A stretch of DNA of 64,000 bases from Streptomyces sp. BV286 (GTDB taxonomy: Bacteria > Actinomycetota > Actinomycetes > Streptomycetales > Streptomycetaceae). Where the stretch lies: NCBI RefSeq assembly GCF_019090165.1, contig NZ_JAHRIB010000178.1, positions 1-64,000 on the forward strand, written 5' to 3'. The notes beneath the pieces were generated by a model. It was not told the DNA's origin. It saw nothing but the letters and a program-made list of their open reading frames with translations, and ran no database searches. Shown piece by piece: positions 22,871-33,500 of the stretch; within the stretch, counting starts at the first letter, position 1, and the number at the start of each line of letters is the position of its first letter. The position numbers were made by a program, and so were the translations under genes.

Positions 22871-23590
22871 ATGGCAGAGCAGACCCATGTCCTGTTCGTC
22901 GAGGACGACGACGTCATCCGCGAGGCCACCCAGCTCGCGCTGGAGCGCGACGGCTTCGTGGTCACCGCCATGCCCGACGGTCTGTCGGGGCTGGAGGCGT
23001 TCCGCGCGGACCAGCCCGACATCGCGCTCCTCGACGTGATGGTGCCGGGGATCGACGGGGTGTCGCTGTGCCGTCGGATCCGTGACGAGTCGACCGTCCC
23101 GGTGATCATGCTGTCGGCCCGTGCCGACTCGATCGACGTGGTCCTGGGCCTGGAGGCGGGCGCCGACGACTACGTGACGAAGCCCTTCGACGGAGCCGTG
23201 CTGGTCGCGCGCATCCGGGCCGTGCTGCGGCGCTTCGGGCACGCGAACGGATCGCACTCCGGCGCCGAGCCCGACGGCACGTCGTCGGTCCCCGCCGGCG
23301 GAACGCTGTCCTTCGGCGCCGGCGAACTGGAGATCGACACGGAGGGTATGGAGGTGCGCAGGGGCGGCGCGCCGGTGGCGCTGACACCCACCGAGATGCG
23401 GCTGCTCCTGGAGTTCTCGTCCGCGCCCGGTACGGTCCTGTCCCGCGACAAACTGCTGGAGCGGGTGTGGGACTACGGCTGGGGCGGTGACACCCGCGTC
23501 GTCGACGTCCATGTGCAGCGGCTGCGTACGAAGATCGGCCAGGACCGGATCGAGACGGTCCGCGGCTTCGGCTACAAGTTGAAGGCCTGA
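22871..23590 (+). CDS. cseB: Response regulator CseB (OmpR family)
   Basis: The 239-residue product has a receiver domain with the acidic pocket EDDD near residues 11-14, phospho-acceptor Asp55 in LLDVMVPG and Lys104 in TKPFD. A winged-helix OmpR/PhoB output domain follows (TPTEMRLLLEFSSAPGTVLS, VDVHVQRLRTKIG, VRGFGYKL). CseB activates the sigE promoter when phosphorylated by CseC. It lies 72 bases after cseA and 12 bases before cseC. Confidence 0.96.
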   Translation: MAEQTHVLFVEDDDVIREATQLALERDGFVVTAMPDGLSGLEAFRADQPDIALLDVMVPGIDGVSLCRRIRDESTVPVIMLSARADSIDVVLGLEAGADDYVTKPFDGAVLVARIRAVLRRFGHANGSHSGAEPDGTSSVPAGGTLSFGAGELEIDTEGMEVRRGGAPVALTPTEMRLLLEFSSAPGTVLSRDKLLERVWDYGWGGDTRVVDVHVQRLRTKIGQDRIETVRGFGYKLKA

Positions 23591-23602
23591 GCGGAGCGCA
23601 CG

Positions 23603-25171
23603 ATGCGGGGGAGGAACCAGAGCCCGGCCGGCGGGGCCGGTGGACCGGCTGAGGACGGGCGCGGGCGGATCGGCGGAGGTGGCCGCGTGGTGGGTCCGTC
23701 GGGAACGGGCGCCGGAGGGCACGGCGTGAGCGGGCGGGACGAGTTGCCCGGGGACGGCCGGCACCCCGGTCGCGGGGCCGGCCCCGCGCTCGAACCTGGC
23801 CCCGCGTCCGATGCCGGGCTCGGCCTCGGCGGGCGCGACCGGGGCGGTCTGCGGGAGAGAACCAGACGTCTGATGCCGCGTACGGGGATCAGGTGGAAGC
23901 TCAGCGCCGCGATCGCGGCGGTCGGCGCGCTGGTGGCCGTCGCGCTGAGCCTGGTCGTGCACAACGCCGCCCGGGTCTCGATGCTCGACAACGCGCGCGA
24001 CCTGGCGGACGAACGCGTCCAGATCGCCCAGCGGAACTACGAGGCGTCCGGGCGGCCGAACTTCCCCGGCATCAAGATCGACGATCCCCTGCTGCCGAAG
24101 GACCTGCTGGCGAAGGTGACGGCCGGGCGCCGGGCGACCTACGTGACGGAGCATGCCGACGGCGTGCCCGACATCTGGGCCGCCGTCCCGCTCAAGGACG
24201 GCCGGATCCTGTCGCTGCACACGAACTTCACCGACCGCAGCACGACCGTGCTGAAGGACCTCGACGAGGCACTGCTCATCGGTTCGATCGCGGTGGTCTT
24301 CGGCGGCTGCGCACTCGGCGTGCTCATCGGCGGCCAGCTCTCACGGCGGCTGCGCAAGGCGGCCACGGCGGCCCGGCGGGTCGCGCAGGGCGAGACGGAC
24401 GTGCGGGTGCGGGACTCCATCGGCGGCGTCGTGCGCGACGAGACCGACGACCTCGCGCGGGCCGTGGACGCGATGGCGGACGCACTGCAGCAGCGCATCG
24501 AGGCCGAGCGGCGGGTGACCGCCGACATCGCGCACGAGTTGCGCACTCCGGTGACCGGGCTGCTCACCGCGGCCGAGCTGCTGCCGCCGGGGCGGCCGAC
24601 GGAACTCGTACGGGACCGGGCGCAGGCGATGCGGCAGCTGGTCGAGGACGTGCTGGAGGTGGCCCGGCTGGACAGCGCGTCCGAGCGGGCCGAGCTGCAG
24701 GACATCATGCTGGGCGAGTTCGTGACCCGGCGGGTGACCGCGCGTGACCCGGAGATCCGCGTACGCGTGGTGCACGAGTCGCGGGTCACCACCGACCCCC
24801 GGCGGCTGGAGCGGGTCCTCATCAACCTCCTGGTCAACGCCGCCAAGCACGGCAGGCCGCCCATCGAGGTCACGGTCGAGGGCCGGGTCATCCGGGTCCG
24901 CGACCACGGGCCGGGTTTCCCCGAGGCGCTGCTCGCCGACGGGCCGAGCCGTTTCCGCACCGGCAGCAGCGACCGTGCGGGGCAGGGGCACGGGCTGGGG
25001 CTCACCATCGCCGCGGGGCAGGCGCGGGTGCTCGGTGCGCGGCTCACCTTCCGGAACGTGCGGGCCGTCGGGGCGCCGGACGGCGTGCCCGCGGAGGGGG
25101 CGGTGGCGGTCCTGTGGCTCCCGGAGCACGCGCCGACGAACACCGGCAGCTATCCGATGATGCCGGTGTGA
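23603..25171 (+). CDS. cseC: Sensor histidine kinase CseC
   Basis: The 522-residue frame carries membrane helices near residues 100-122 and 224-245, separated by an extracytoplasmic sensor of about 100 residues. A HAMP linker, the phospho-acceptor His311 in DIAHELRTPV and the catalytic domain (LINLLVNAAKH, VRDHGPGF, GHGLGLTIA) follow. In S. coelicolor CseC senses cell-wall damage. The first 90 residues are Gly-rich and poorly structured. An ATG at 23873 (MPRTGIRWKL) gives a shorter kinase beginning just before the first helix and is a serious alternative start. Confidence 0.93.
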   Translation: MRGRNQSPAGGAGGPAEDGRGRIGGGGRVVGPSGTGAGGHGVSGRDELPGDGRHPGRGAGPALEPGPASDAGLGLGGRDRGGLRERTRRLMPRTGIRWKLSAAIAAVGALVAVALSLVVHNAARVSMLDNARDLADERVQIAQRNYEASGRPNFPGIKIDDPLLPKDLLAKVTAGRRATYVTEHADGVPDIWAAVPLKDGRILSLHTNFTDRSTTVLKDLDEALLIGSIAVVFGGCALGVLIGGQLSRRLRKAATAARRVAQGETDVRVRDSIGGVVRDETDDLARAVDAMADALQQRIEAERRVTADIAHELRTPVTGLLTAAELLPPGRPTELVRDRAQAMRQLVEDVLEVARLDSASERAELQDIMLGEFVTRRVTARDPEIRVRVVHESRVTTDPRRLERVLINLLVNAAKHGRPPIEVTVEGRVIRVRDHGPGFPEALLADGPSRFRTGSSDRAGQGHGLGLTIAAGQARVLGARLTFRNVRAVGAPDGVPAEGAVAVLWLPEHAPTNTGSYPMMPV

Positions 25172-25273
25172 GAGCCGGGGGCCCGGGACCCCAGGGCTCG
25201 GGTCGGGAACGGCACGGGAACGGGTGAGGGCGGCGGGTGAGGGCTGCGGACGGCAGGCGACGGTTGGCGGGTA

Positions 25274-25315
25274 GCTGGCGGCTGGCGGCTGGCGGCTGGC
25301 GGCTGGCGGCTGGTG
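25274..25315. repeat. 7-base tandem repeat (GCTGGCG)
   Basis: Five perfect GCTGGCG units and one imperfect GCTGGTG unit lie between cseC and the MFS gene. The sequence is non-coding and could vary in copy number between strains. Confidence 0.85.
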
Positions 25316-25319
25316 ATGG

Positions 25320-25361
25320 AAAAAGGCCCCCGGTCGTGGACATGGTCCGCAACCGGGGGCC
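25320..25361. terminator. Terminator after the MFS gene (and cseC)
   Basis: GGCCCCCGGT (25325-25334) pairs perfectly with ACCGGGGGCC (25352-25361). On the minus strand the stem is followed by a run of U, coded by the A run before 25325. It is therefore a classical intrinsic terminator for the MFS gene, and may also end the sigE operon. Confidence 0.8.
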
Positions 25362-25382
25362 CTGGGCAGGGGCTGGGGCGAC

Positions 25383-27023
25383 TCAGACGGCCTCCGCGAC
25401 CGTCGGCTTCGCACCCGCGGCGTCCCCGGCCGCACCCCCGCCCGGCTCCTGACCGCCGGGCCCGCCGGAGGCTCCCCGCAACGGGACCTCCTTCACGAAC
25501 ACCGCGCCGATGAGGGCGACCACCGCGACGACGGCTCCCAGCAGGAACGCCGAGTGCGTCCCGGCGGCGACGGCGTGCTGGTAGGCCTCCCGGGCGGCCA
25601 CCGGCAGCTTCGCCAGACTCGCCGCGTCCAGCTGTGCGGACTGCTCGGTCACCTTCGAGCCGAGCGCCCCGGCCCGCTCGGACATCACGTCCTGGACGCG
25701 GTTGTTGAACAGGGCCCCCATGATCGCGACGCCGAAGGACGACCCGAGCGTGCGGAACAGTGTGCTGCTGGACGACGCGACGCCCATGTCCTTCATCTCG
25801 ACGCTGTTCTGCGAGACGAGCATGGTGATCTGCATGAGGCAGCCCATGCCGGCGCCGACGACGGCCATGTACACACCGGACGTCAGCCGCGAGGTGTCGG
25901 TGTCCATGAGCGACAGCAGGTACAGCCCGACCGCCATCAGCACACTGCCCACGATCGGGAAGGCCTTGTAGCGCCCGGTGCTGGTGGTCACCCGCCCGGC
26001 GACCATCGAGGTCACGAGCATGGCGCCGAGCATCGGAAGCAGCAGCAGTCCGGAGTTGGTCGCCGACGCGCCCTGCACCGACTGCTGGTAGAGCGGCAGG
26101 AACAGCACCGCGCCGAACATCACGAACCCGGTGATGAAGCCGACGACCGACATCAGCGTGAAGTTGCGGCTGCGGAAGATGTGCAGCGGCATGACGGGCG
26201 CGGCGGCCTTGGTCTGCACGAACAGGAAGCCGACGAGCGCGGCGACACCGATCGCGACCAGCTCCATGATCATCGCGGAGCCCCAGGCGTACTCGGTTCC
26301 GCCCCAGGTGGTGACGAGCACGATCGAGGTGATGCCCACGGTGAGCAGCGCGGCGCCCAGGTAGTCGATCCGCGCCTCCACCCGCTTCTTCGGCAGATGC
26401 AGTACGGCACTGACGGCGATCAGCGCCACGACACCGAGCGGCAGGTTGATGTAGAAGGACCAGCGCCAGCCCCAGTGGTCGGTGATGGTGCCGCCGACCA
26501 GCGGCCCGCCGATCATGGCGAGGGCCATCACGCCGGCCATCATGCCCTGGTACTTGCCCCGCTCCCTCGGCGGTATCAGGTCGCCGATGATCGCCATGAC
26601 GCCGACCATCAGACCGCCCGCGCCGAGCCCCTGGATCGCGCGGAACCCGATGAGCTGTCCCATGTCCTGGGCCATGCCGCTCAGGGCCGACCCGATCAGG
26701 AAGAGCACGATCGACGTCATGAAGACGCCCTTGCGCCCGTACATGTCGCCGAGCTTGCCCCAGATCGGGGTCGAGGCGGCGGTCGCGAGCGTGTACGCGG
26801 TGACGACCCACGACAGGTGCTCCAGACCGCCCAGGTCCCCCACGATGGTCGGCATCGCGGTGCCGATGATCATGTTGTCGAGCATCGCGAGCATCATCGC
26901 GATCATCAGCGCGAACAGGACGACCCGTACGCTCCTGGGCTGCTTGCCCGCATCCACGGCGTCCGCCGGTGCCTCCGCCTCGTCCGCCGCCCCGGCCGCC
27001 GAGGCCGCCTTGGTGTCCGCCAC
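25383..27023 (-). CDS. DHA2-family MFS multidrug exporter
   Basis: The 546-residue product has 14 predicted membrane helices, as in the DHA2 drug:H+ antiporter family. It carries the loop motif GKLGDMYGRKGVF (motif A), motif C-like GPLVGGTITDHWGWRWSFYI and an acidic residue in the first helix (MLDNMIIGTA). The GTG at 27023 has GGGGAGTGG upstream and is preferred to the frame opening at 27053. The divergent TetR gene and shared operator indicate substrate-induced expression. The substrate is unknown. Confidence 0.92.
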   Translation of the reverse strand: MADTKAASAAGAADEAEAPADAVDAGKQPRSVRVVLFALMIAMMLAMLDNMIIGTAMPTIVGDLGGLEHLSWVVTAYTLATAASTPIWGKLGDMYGRKGVFMTSIVLFLIGSALSGMAQDMGQLIGFRAIQGLGAGGLMVGVMAIIGDLIPPRERGKYQGMMAGVMALAMIGGPLVGGTITDHWGWRWSFYINLPLGVVALIAVSAVLHLPKKRVEARIDYLGAALLTVGITSIVLVTTWGGTEYAWGSAMIMELVAIGVAALVGFLFVQTKAAAPVMPLHIFRSRNFTLMSVVGFITGFVMFGAVLFLPLYQQSVQGASATNSGLLLLPMLGAMLVTSMVAGRVTTSTGRYKAFPIVGSVLMAVGLYLLSLMDTDTSRLTSGVYMAVVGAGMGCLMQITMLVSQNSVEMKDMGVASSSSTLFRTLGSSFGVAIMGALFNNRVQDVMSERAGALGSKVTEQSAQLDAASLAKLPVAAREAYQHAVAAGTHSAFLLGAVVAVVALIGAVFVKEVPLRGASGGPGGQEPGGGAAGDAAGAKPTVAEAV

Positions 27024-27055
27024 TGTCCCACTCCCCTGGGTACCGCCCTGCACTT

Positions 27056-27116
27056 ACTTGCCGACCGGCAAGTTGACTACACTGGGAAAGTAGACCCGTA
27101 ACTAGCCGGGCGTCAA
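27056..27116. promoter_or_regulatory. Divergent promoter and TetR operator
   Basis: ACTTGCCG-AC-CGGCAAGT at 27056-27073 is a perfect inverted repeat. On the minus strand TTGACG (27111-27116) and TACTTT (27087-27092) form a -35/-10 pair with 18-base spacing, placing the palindrome just downstream of the MFS transcript start. On the plus strand TTGACT (27073-27078) overlaps the palindrome and could be the -35 of the TetR gene. Binding here would block both genes. Confidence 0.75.
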
Positions 27117-27172
27117 GTAAGTTTTTCTTTGCCCGCGCCGAAGGCGTGCGAGCAGGACGAGGAGCGGCCACG

Positions 27173-27757
27173 ATGGACGGCAGCAGGCAGCGGCGGCGCG
27201 GGGACACCCGCCAGCGCATCCAGGACGTGGCCGTCGAGCTCTTCGCCGAGCAGGGCTACGAGAAGACGTCCCTGCGTGAGATCGCCGAGCGGCTCGACGT
27301 CACCAAGGCGGCGCTCTACTACCACTTCAAGACCAAGGAAGACATCCTGATCAGCCTCTTCGAGGACCTGACCAGGCCGCTGGACGAGCTGATCGAGTGG
27401 GGCAAGGGGCAGCCGCGTGCCCTGGAGACCAAGCGGGAGCTTCTCACCCGCTACAGCCAGGCCCTCACCGACGCGGCCCCCCTCTTCCGCTTCATGCAGG
27501 AGAACCAGGCGACGGTCCGCGAGCTGAGCATCGGCGAGTCCTTCAAGGACCGGATACTCAAGATGCTGGACATCATCAAGGTGCCGGACGCCCCGCTGAC
27601 GGACCAGGTCCGGTGCGTGAGCGCCCTGTTCACCATGCACGCGGGGATGTACGCCCTCAAGGACATGGAAGGCGACCCCGAGGACAAGCGGCTGGCCGTC
27701 CTGGAGGTCGCCATCGACCTGGTCACGCGGGCGCACTCGGGCGCCCACGAGTCCTGA
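27173..27757 (+). CDS. TetR-family repressor of the adjacent MFS exporter
   Basis: The 194-residue product has a helix-turn-helix near residues 15-60 (LREIAERLDVTKAALYYHFKTKED) and an all-helical C-terminal ligand domain. The ATG at 27173 has GAGGAG eight bases upstream; a GTG at 27146 is possible but lacks this. Divergent placement from a drug exporter with one shared palindrome is the classic local-repressor layout. It is 10 bp from the convergent M23 gene. Confidence 0.92.
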   Translation: MDGSRQRRRGDTRQRIQDVAVELFAEQGYEKTSLREIAERLDVTKAALYYHFKTKEDILISLFEDLTRPLDELIEWGKGQPRALETKRELLTRYSQALTDAAPLFRFMQENQATVRELSIGESFKDRILKMLDIIKVPDAPLTDQVRCVSALFTMHAGMYALKDMEGDPEDKRLAVLEVAIDLVTRAHSGAHES

Positions 27758-27767
27758 GCCGGGGTCC

Positions 27768-28457
27768 TCAGATGCTCAGGCCCTTGGAGCGCAGGAAGGC
27801 GACCGGGTCGACCGCGGTGCCGTAGTTGGCGGTCGTGCGGATCTCGAAGTGCAGGTGCGGGCCGCTGGAGTTGCCGGTGTTGCCGGACAGCGCGATCCGC
27901 TGGCCGGTCTTCACGACCTGGCCCGCCTTCACGTCCACGCGGGAGAGGTGCGCGTACTGCGAGTACGTGCCGTTGCCGTGCTTGATCACGACCGCGTTTC
28001 CGTACGCGGGTCCGTCACCGGCGCCGTTGCCGCCGGCCTTCACGACGGTGCCGCCGTGCGCGGCGACGACCTGGGTGCCCGAGGCGACGGCGAAGTCCTG
28101 GCCCGAGTGGGTGGAGGACCACAGGTTGCCGGCCTGGGCGAAGCTCGCGGAGAGCTTGTACTTCTTGACCGGGTCGACCCAGGAGGCGACCTTCTTCGCG
28201 GCGGCGGGCTTGGCGGCGGCCTTCTTGGCGGTCGCCTTGCTCTTCGACTGGACCGCGGCCTTGGCCTGGGCGGCGGCCTGCTGCTGCACGGAGGCGGCGG
28301 CCGTGCCCGGAAGGGCGACCGCGCTCGCCTTGGTGTCGGCGGCGACCGCGGCCCCGGCTCCGAGCGCGGCCGAGGCGCCGAGGCCGAGGGCCAGGAAGGC
28401 GGCCCGGGCACGGAGCGGGGTCGTGCCGGATATGCGGGTCGTGGTGCGCTGCGACAT
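27768..28457 (-). CDS. Secreted M23 (LytM-type) peptidoglycan endopeptidase
   Basis: The 229-residue product has a signal peptide with cleavage near AVA-AD at about residue 40. An Ala/Lys/Gln-rich spacer precedes a complete M23 metallopeptidase domain with zinc motifs HSGQD and HLHFEIR and the catalytic core YAHLS. Such enzymes cut peptide cross-links in peptidoglycan during growth or division. The ATG at 28457 follows GGAGG. No c-di-AMP riboswitch core was found upstream. Confidence 0.93.
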   Translation of the reverse strand: MSQRTTTRISGTTPLRARAAFLALGLGASAALGAGAAVAADTKASAVALPGTAAASVQQQAAAQAKAAVQSKSKATAKKAAAKPAAAKKVASWVDPVKKYKLSASFAQAGNLWSSTHSGQDFAVASGTQVVAAHGGTVVKAGGNGAGDGPAYGNAVVIKHGNGTYSQYAHLSRVDVKAGQVVKTGQRIALSGNTGNSSGPHLHFEIRTTANYGTAVDPVAFLRSKGLSI

Positions 28458-28890
28458 GGGGGCTACCTCCGGGGGACGGGCATGAACGCACCCGGCACGC
28501 TGACGATGCGCCGGGCTGGGGTCATCCCTTGGTAACCCGCACCCCCGCCATCCCCCAAAACACCCATCTACGACCGCAAGTCGTACTTGACCCCGAAACT
28601 TCCGAGTCCTTGACAGAATCGCCGTCCGGTACGAAATCCTCCTGGTTTTTTCTCAGAAGTCTGGTTTATGCCCACTTCACGGCCCCCCCTTTCGGCCCTG
28701 GAGCAGACCGGCGGAGACCTCCGCGGAGCCCCCGGGACCCCGCATCCACCCGTAGGGTCAAAGGTCCTTTTTGCCCGCCTTGCCCCCGCCACTACCGGTC
28801 CTAGTACAGGACGAATCGCCTGTGCGTCATGTCACCGGACGGCAGGACCGAGCGGCGCCGCATTGTGACGGGGGCTACAGCTCCGCCCGG
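28458..28890. other. Intergenic region upstream of the M23 gene
   Basis: No gene is supported. Features are a GC-rich imperfect hairpin near 28491-28518, an inverted repeat TACGAC-CGCAA-GTCGTA at 28569-28585, and a locally A+T-rich stretch at about 28560-28680 that probably includes the M23 promoter. A frame at 28529-28804 has no conserved features and is left out. Confidence 0.5.
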
Positions 28891-30405
28891 TCAGAGCAAC
28901 GGCAGCGCCCCGAAGACGTGCCCCTCCCACAGCGCCCGTGACGTCTCCTCCGGATACGCGGTCACGGTGGGCCGCACGTCGAAGAGCCGCACCGGCCTCC
29001 GCTCGACGTCGTACGCGGGCCACCCCGGCCTCTCCCCCGCCGCAAACCCGGTCCACGCGGCCCGGAACAGCCCCGACAGCTCCTCCGCCTCCGCGGGCGG
29101 CGCCTCCCCGAGCAGCATCGCGGGCAGCCCCCGGCCGAGGTTCCCGAAGACCAGCGGCACATCGAGCCCGTGGCAGGCCCCGAGCACCCCGCCCATACCG
29201 GGCGCCGCCCACGCCAGCTCGTAGAAGTGGGCCCGGCCGCCGCCCGCGACCTGGGCCTCGGCCAGATGGAGGGACGGCATGCGGAACAGCCAGTCGGAGT
29301 GGACGAGCTCGTACAGCCCCTCCGGGCCGAGGCCCGGGACCGCGTCCCGGTACGCCTCACCGCCGTGCCCGGCGGGCGCGAACGCCTTCAGCGCCACCGC
29401 CGCCCGCTCCTCCGTCACCTCGCCCAGCATCCCGCCGAGCGCCATGAAGAGCCGGTACTCGTCCCGGGTGTGGCCGACCACGAGCTCGACGTCCCGTCCC
29501 GCCCCGGCAGCGAGCGCCTCCCACGGTGCGACCGGCAGTACGTCCCCGTCCACCACGGGCGCGAGCGGGATCGACGTGTGCGCGAGCACCCCCCACCGCT
29601 GCGCGTACCGCTCCATCCTGGCCCCGACCGCGTCCCCCGCCGCGGGCAGCCGCTCCGGCGGCACGGCGGCCAGGTCCTCCACGGTCGGCCGCAGCCCCAG
29701 CTCCGCCGCCAGCTCTCCCGCGATGTCCGCGGCGAGCGCCGCCGAGAAGAAGGTGCCGGGCACGCTCTGCGCGACGGCCCGCCCGAACAGCCCCGCCGCG
29801 CGCTCCATCGCGAGCAGCGCGGCGACCGAACCCGCGCCCGCCGACTGGCCGAAGACCGTGACGCGCTCCGGATCACCGCCGAAGGCACGGATGTTGTCCC
29901 GCACCCACTCCAGCGCGGCGACCTGGTCGAGCAGTCCGCGGTTGGCCGGAGCGCCCTCGATGTGCGCGAAGCCCTCGATGCCGACCCGGTAGTTGAGTGT
30001 CACGAGGACGACGTTGCCCTCCCGGGCCAGCCGGCCGCCGTCGTACTCCGGCAGTCCGGACATCCCGATGACGTACGCGCCGCCGTGCAGCCACACCATC
30101 ACGGGCAGTCCGGCGCCGGGGCCGGGGTCCGGCGTCCAGACGTTGAGCGTCAGCCAGTCGCCGTCGTCGGCGTCCCCCCGCGCCAGCGCGTCCATGCCGA
30201 ACGCCGCGGACTGCGGGGGCGGCGGCCCGAAGCCGGCCGCCCGCCGTACGCCGTCCCATCCCCGCGCGGGCCTCGGAGCCCCGAACCGCAGGGGGCCGAC
30301 GGGCGGTTCGGCGAAGGGGATGCCCCGGAACACCGCCGTGCCGGCCTTCCCGGCCGTGCCCCTCAACACCCCGGCCTTCGTACGGACTTCCGGTTCGGTT
30401 TCCAT
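28891..30405 (-). CDS. Type-B carboxylesterase
   Basis: The 504-residue alpha/beta-hydrolase has the family opening GIPFAEPPVGPLRF, the oxyanion segment WLHGGAYVIG, the nucleophile Ser in FGQSAGAGS and the catalytic His in ACHGLDVP. It hydrolyses esters of unknown origin. There is no signal peptide, so it is cytoplasmic. The ATG at 30405 has GGAGGG upstream on the coding strand. It is divergent from the NACHT gene, with 154 bp between them. Confidence 0.93.
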   Translation of the reverse strand: METEPEVRTKAGVLRGTAGKAGTAVFRGIPFAEPPVGPLRFGAPRPARGWDGVRRAAGFGPPPPQSAAFGMDALARGDADDGDWLTLNVWTPDPGPGAGLPVMVWLHGGAYVIGMSGLPEYDGGRLAREGNVVLVTLNYRVGIEGFAHIEGAPANRGLLDQVAALEWVRDNIRAFGGDPERVTVFGQSAGAGSVAALLAMERAAGLFGRAVAQSVPGTFFSAALAADIAGELAAELGLRPTVEDLAAVPPERLPAAGDAVGARMERYAQRWGVLAHTSIPLAPVVDGDVLPVAPWEALAAGAGRDVELVVGHTRDEYRLFMALGGMLGEVTEERAAVALKAFAPAGHGGEAYRDAVPGLGPEGLYELVHSDWLFRMPSLHLAEAQVAGGGRAHFYELAWAAPGMGGVLGACHGLDVPLVFGNLGRGLPAMLLGEAPPAEAEELSGLFRAAWTGFAAGERPGWPAYDVERRPVRLFDVRPTVTAYPEETSRALWEGHVFGALPLL

Positions 30406-30559
30406 GTCGGCTCCCTCCGAGGACAGTTCGGGACACCTGGGATCCTCCCGCCGCACCGGACCGCACGGCCACCGGATTTGCCGCTCCAAGATCCACGGAC
30501 AGGGGCCCGCCCCGGCGGATACGCTGGCCGACCACCCACCATGCCCTCGGGGGAGCGCC

Positions 30560-33500
30560 ATGGAACCGGCAACCGTAGGCGTACGGCTGGCGTCCAGCGT
30601 GGCCACACCGCTGATCAGGAAGCTCTTCGTGACGGAGGGACCGGGCGCGGGCCTGGTCGACAAGCCCGTACGCATCTCGTCCCGGGTCTCCTTCAGGGGC
30701 GAGCAGCGCACCCTCCGCCGCAAGGACGTCGCCGGGCTGGCCGCCGAGCTGGTCGGGCGGGCCCTCAAGGGCGCCGCCGAACGGCCCGTCGCCGCCGACG
30801 AGGAACAGCCCGTCGTCCACGCCCTGGCCGACACCCTCCACGCCCTCGGCGACCTCACCATGACGGACGCGCAGGCCGTCGAACTGGGTCACACGGGCCT
30901 CGCCCTCCACCTGCGCCACACCGCCGGGAATCCCGGCCGGGACCTCGGCCTCGACGCGACACTCTTCTACGAGCGGCTGCTCGAAACGGCCTGCCTGCAC
31001 ATCCTGCACTTCTTCACGCAGCGTTCGACCTTCGTGCCCCGCACCCTCGTCGAGCAGACCCGCAGACAGGCCGAACTGATGGCCAAGGTCGACGAGTTGA
31101 TCGCCCGGACACCGCGCACGGGTGACAGCGACGTGGCCTTCGAGCAGCGCTGTCTCGCCTACACGGCGACCCGGCACCGGCAGCTCACCATCTACGGGAT
31201 CGACCTGGTGAACTCGCCCGACCGCTGGCCCCTGGACGCCGCGTACCTGAGCCTCCAGGCCCAGCGCCCGGCCACGAGCGACGAGGACGGCAGGTTCATC
31301 ACCTCGCTCGGCACCCCTCTGCCCGCCGAAGAGGCCCTGGCGGACCAGGACCTGGTACTGCTGCGGGGCGTGGCCGGGTCGGGCAAGACGACCCTGGTGC
31401 AGTGGCTCGCGGTGACGGCCGCGCGGGGCGAGCGAGGGGACCGGATCCCCTTCGTCCTGCCGCTGCGCACGCTCGTACGCCGCCCCGACGGGCTGCCGGT
31501 GCCCGCCGACTTCCTCGCCGCCGCCCGCGTACCGTTCCACGACGCGGCCCCGGACGGCTGGGCGGACCGGGTACTCGGGGCGGGCCGCGGGCTGCTGCTC
31601 GTCGACGGCATCGACGAGATCCCCGAGGCCGACCGCGAGCGCACCCGCCGCTGGCTGCGCGACCTGATCGACGCCTATCCGGGCAACCAGTGGCTGGTCA
31701 CCTCACGCCCCTCGGCCGTGCGCGAGGACTGGCTCGCCGCGGACGGCTTCACGGAGCTGGCGCTCTCGCCCATGAGCCGCGAGGACGTCACCGCGTTCAT
31801 CCAGCGCTGGCACACGGCGGCCCGTATCGGCGCACCGGACACGGAACGCCTCACCGCGTACGAGGAATCGCTGCTCGACGCCGTCCGCACCAAGCCGGAT
31901 CTCGGCCGCCTCGCCACCAACCCCCTGATGTGCGGCCTGATCTGCGCCCTGCACCGGGACCGGCGCGGCTATCTGCCGCACGGGCGGCAGGAGTTGTACG
32001 ACGCGGCGCTGTCCATGCTGCTCTCGCGCCGCGACCAGGAACGGGACATGGTTCCCGACGGGCCGCACGGGGCGTCCGACGGGATCCGGCTGACGGAACT
32101 CCCGCAGATCCAGCTTCTCCAGCGCCTCGCCTACTGGCTGATCCGCAACAGCCGCTCGGAGATGGACCGTGAGCGCGCCGAACGTCTCATCGCCGACGCA
32201 CTGCCGTCGCTGCCGGCCGTCGCGAGCCAGGGCGACGCGGCCGCGATCCACCGCCACCTCCTCGTCCGCAGTGGTCTGCTGCGCGAACCCGCCCTCGGGA
32301 CGGTCGAGTTCGTCCACCGCACCTTCCAGGACTACCTCGGCGCGAAGGCGGCCGTGGAGGACGGTGATTTCGGGCTGCTCGTCCGCAACGCCGCCGACCA
32401 TCAGTGGTCCGACGTGATCCGCATGGCCGTGGCCCACGCCCGGCCGCGCGAACGGGCCGAGCTGCTGGGCCAACTGCTCGCCGCCGCCTCCGCCGAACAC
32501 ACCGACCCGGCCGCGGGCACGCGTATCCGCCTCCTCGCGCTGGCCGGCCTCGAACACGCCACGGAGCTCGACCCGCGGGTCCGGGCCGCCGTCGAGGAGC
32601 AGGCGGCCCTGCTCATCCCGCCCCGCACGGCGGAGGAGGCCAGGGATCTGGCCTCGGCCGGCCCGCTCGTCCTGGAGCTGCTGCCCGGCCCGGAGGGGCT
32701 GTCCGACGCGGAGGCCAGAGCCGTCGTCGTCACCGCGTCGCTCATCGGCACGGACGCGGCCGTCCCGGTGCTGGCCCGCTTCCGGAACCACCCCTCCCTG
32801 CCGGTCCGCGCGCAGCTCACCTGGACATGGCACCGGTTCGACGCCGAGCGGTACGCGGCCGACGTCATCGCCCATCTCCCCCAGGAAGACCTGTATTTCA
32901 CCGCCCGCTCGGCCGCGCATCTGCGCATTCTGCGCTCACTGGGCGGCCGACGCGGACTTCAGCTCGCCGGGAACATCGAGGCGGCGGAACTGAAGGCCTG
33001 TCTCGTGCCGGAGACGACACGTCATCTCGTCATGCGGGACAACCATCTGCTGCGCGAACTGGACTGCCTTTCCCCGCTCCGCGGGCTCAGGCATCTGGAC
33101 ATCAGCGGCAGTCCGTTCCTGGAGGATCTCGGGCCCTTGACCGGACTGCCGCTGAAATGGCTGTCACTGGACCTTTTGCCAGGCCTTGAAAGGGCGGACG
33201 CGCTGGCGCCCCTCTCCGATTCAACGACCCTGCGCGAGTTCGACACCGGCGTCCCGTTGCTGGGCGAATCCCTCGACGCCGCTCTTCCCCGGGGTCTGAC
33301 GCTGACCTATCTGCGATTCACCAAGGATTCCCTGCGGTTCACCGGATTGCGCGGCTTGCGCCATATGCGCTCGGTACAGACGCTGAGTCTGGCGAGCCTG
33401 CGCTTCGACCCGCTCACCGCGGAGGACCGCGAGGAGGTCGCGCGCCTCCCGGAACTCGAGGAATTGCGCCTCAACTGGACCGCTGTTCCCTGGACCGAAG

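Noticed and set aside
27768..28700. Possible c-di-AMP riboswitch upstream of the M23 gene
   Set aside because: Such elements precede several Streptomyces wall-hydrolase genes, but the conserved core words (as in GCTAACCTCGTAGGCG) were not seen.
28529..28804. Frame of 91 residues upstream of the M23 gene
   Set aside because: Low conservation appearance, no ribosome-binding site, and biased to Pro/Ser/Arg as expected from non-coding sequence.
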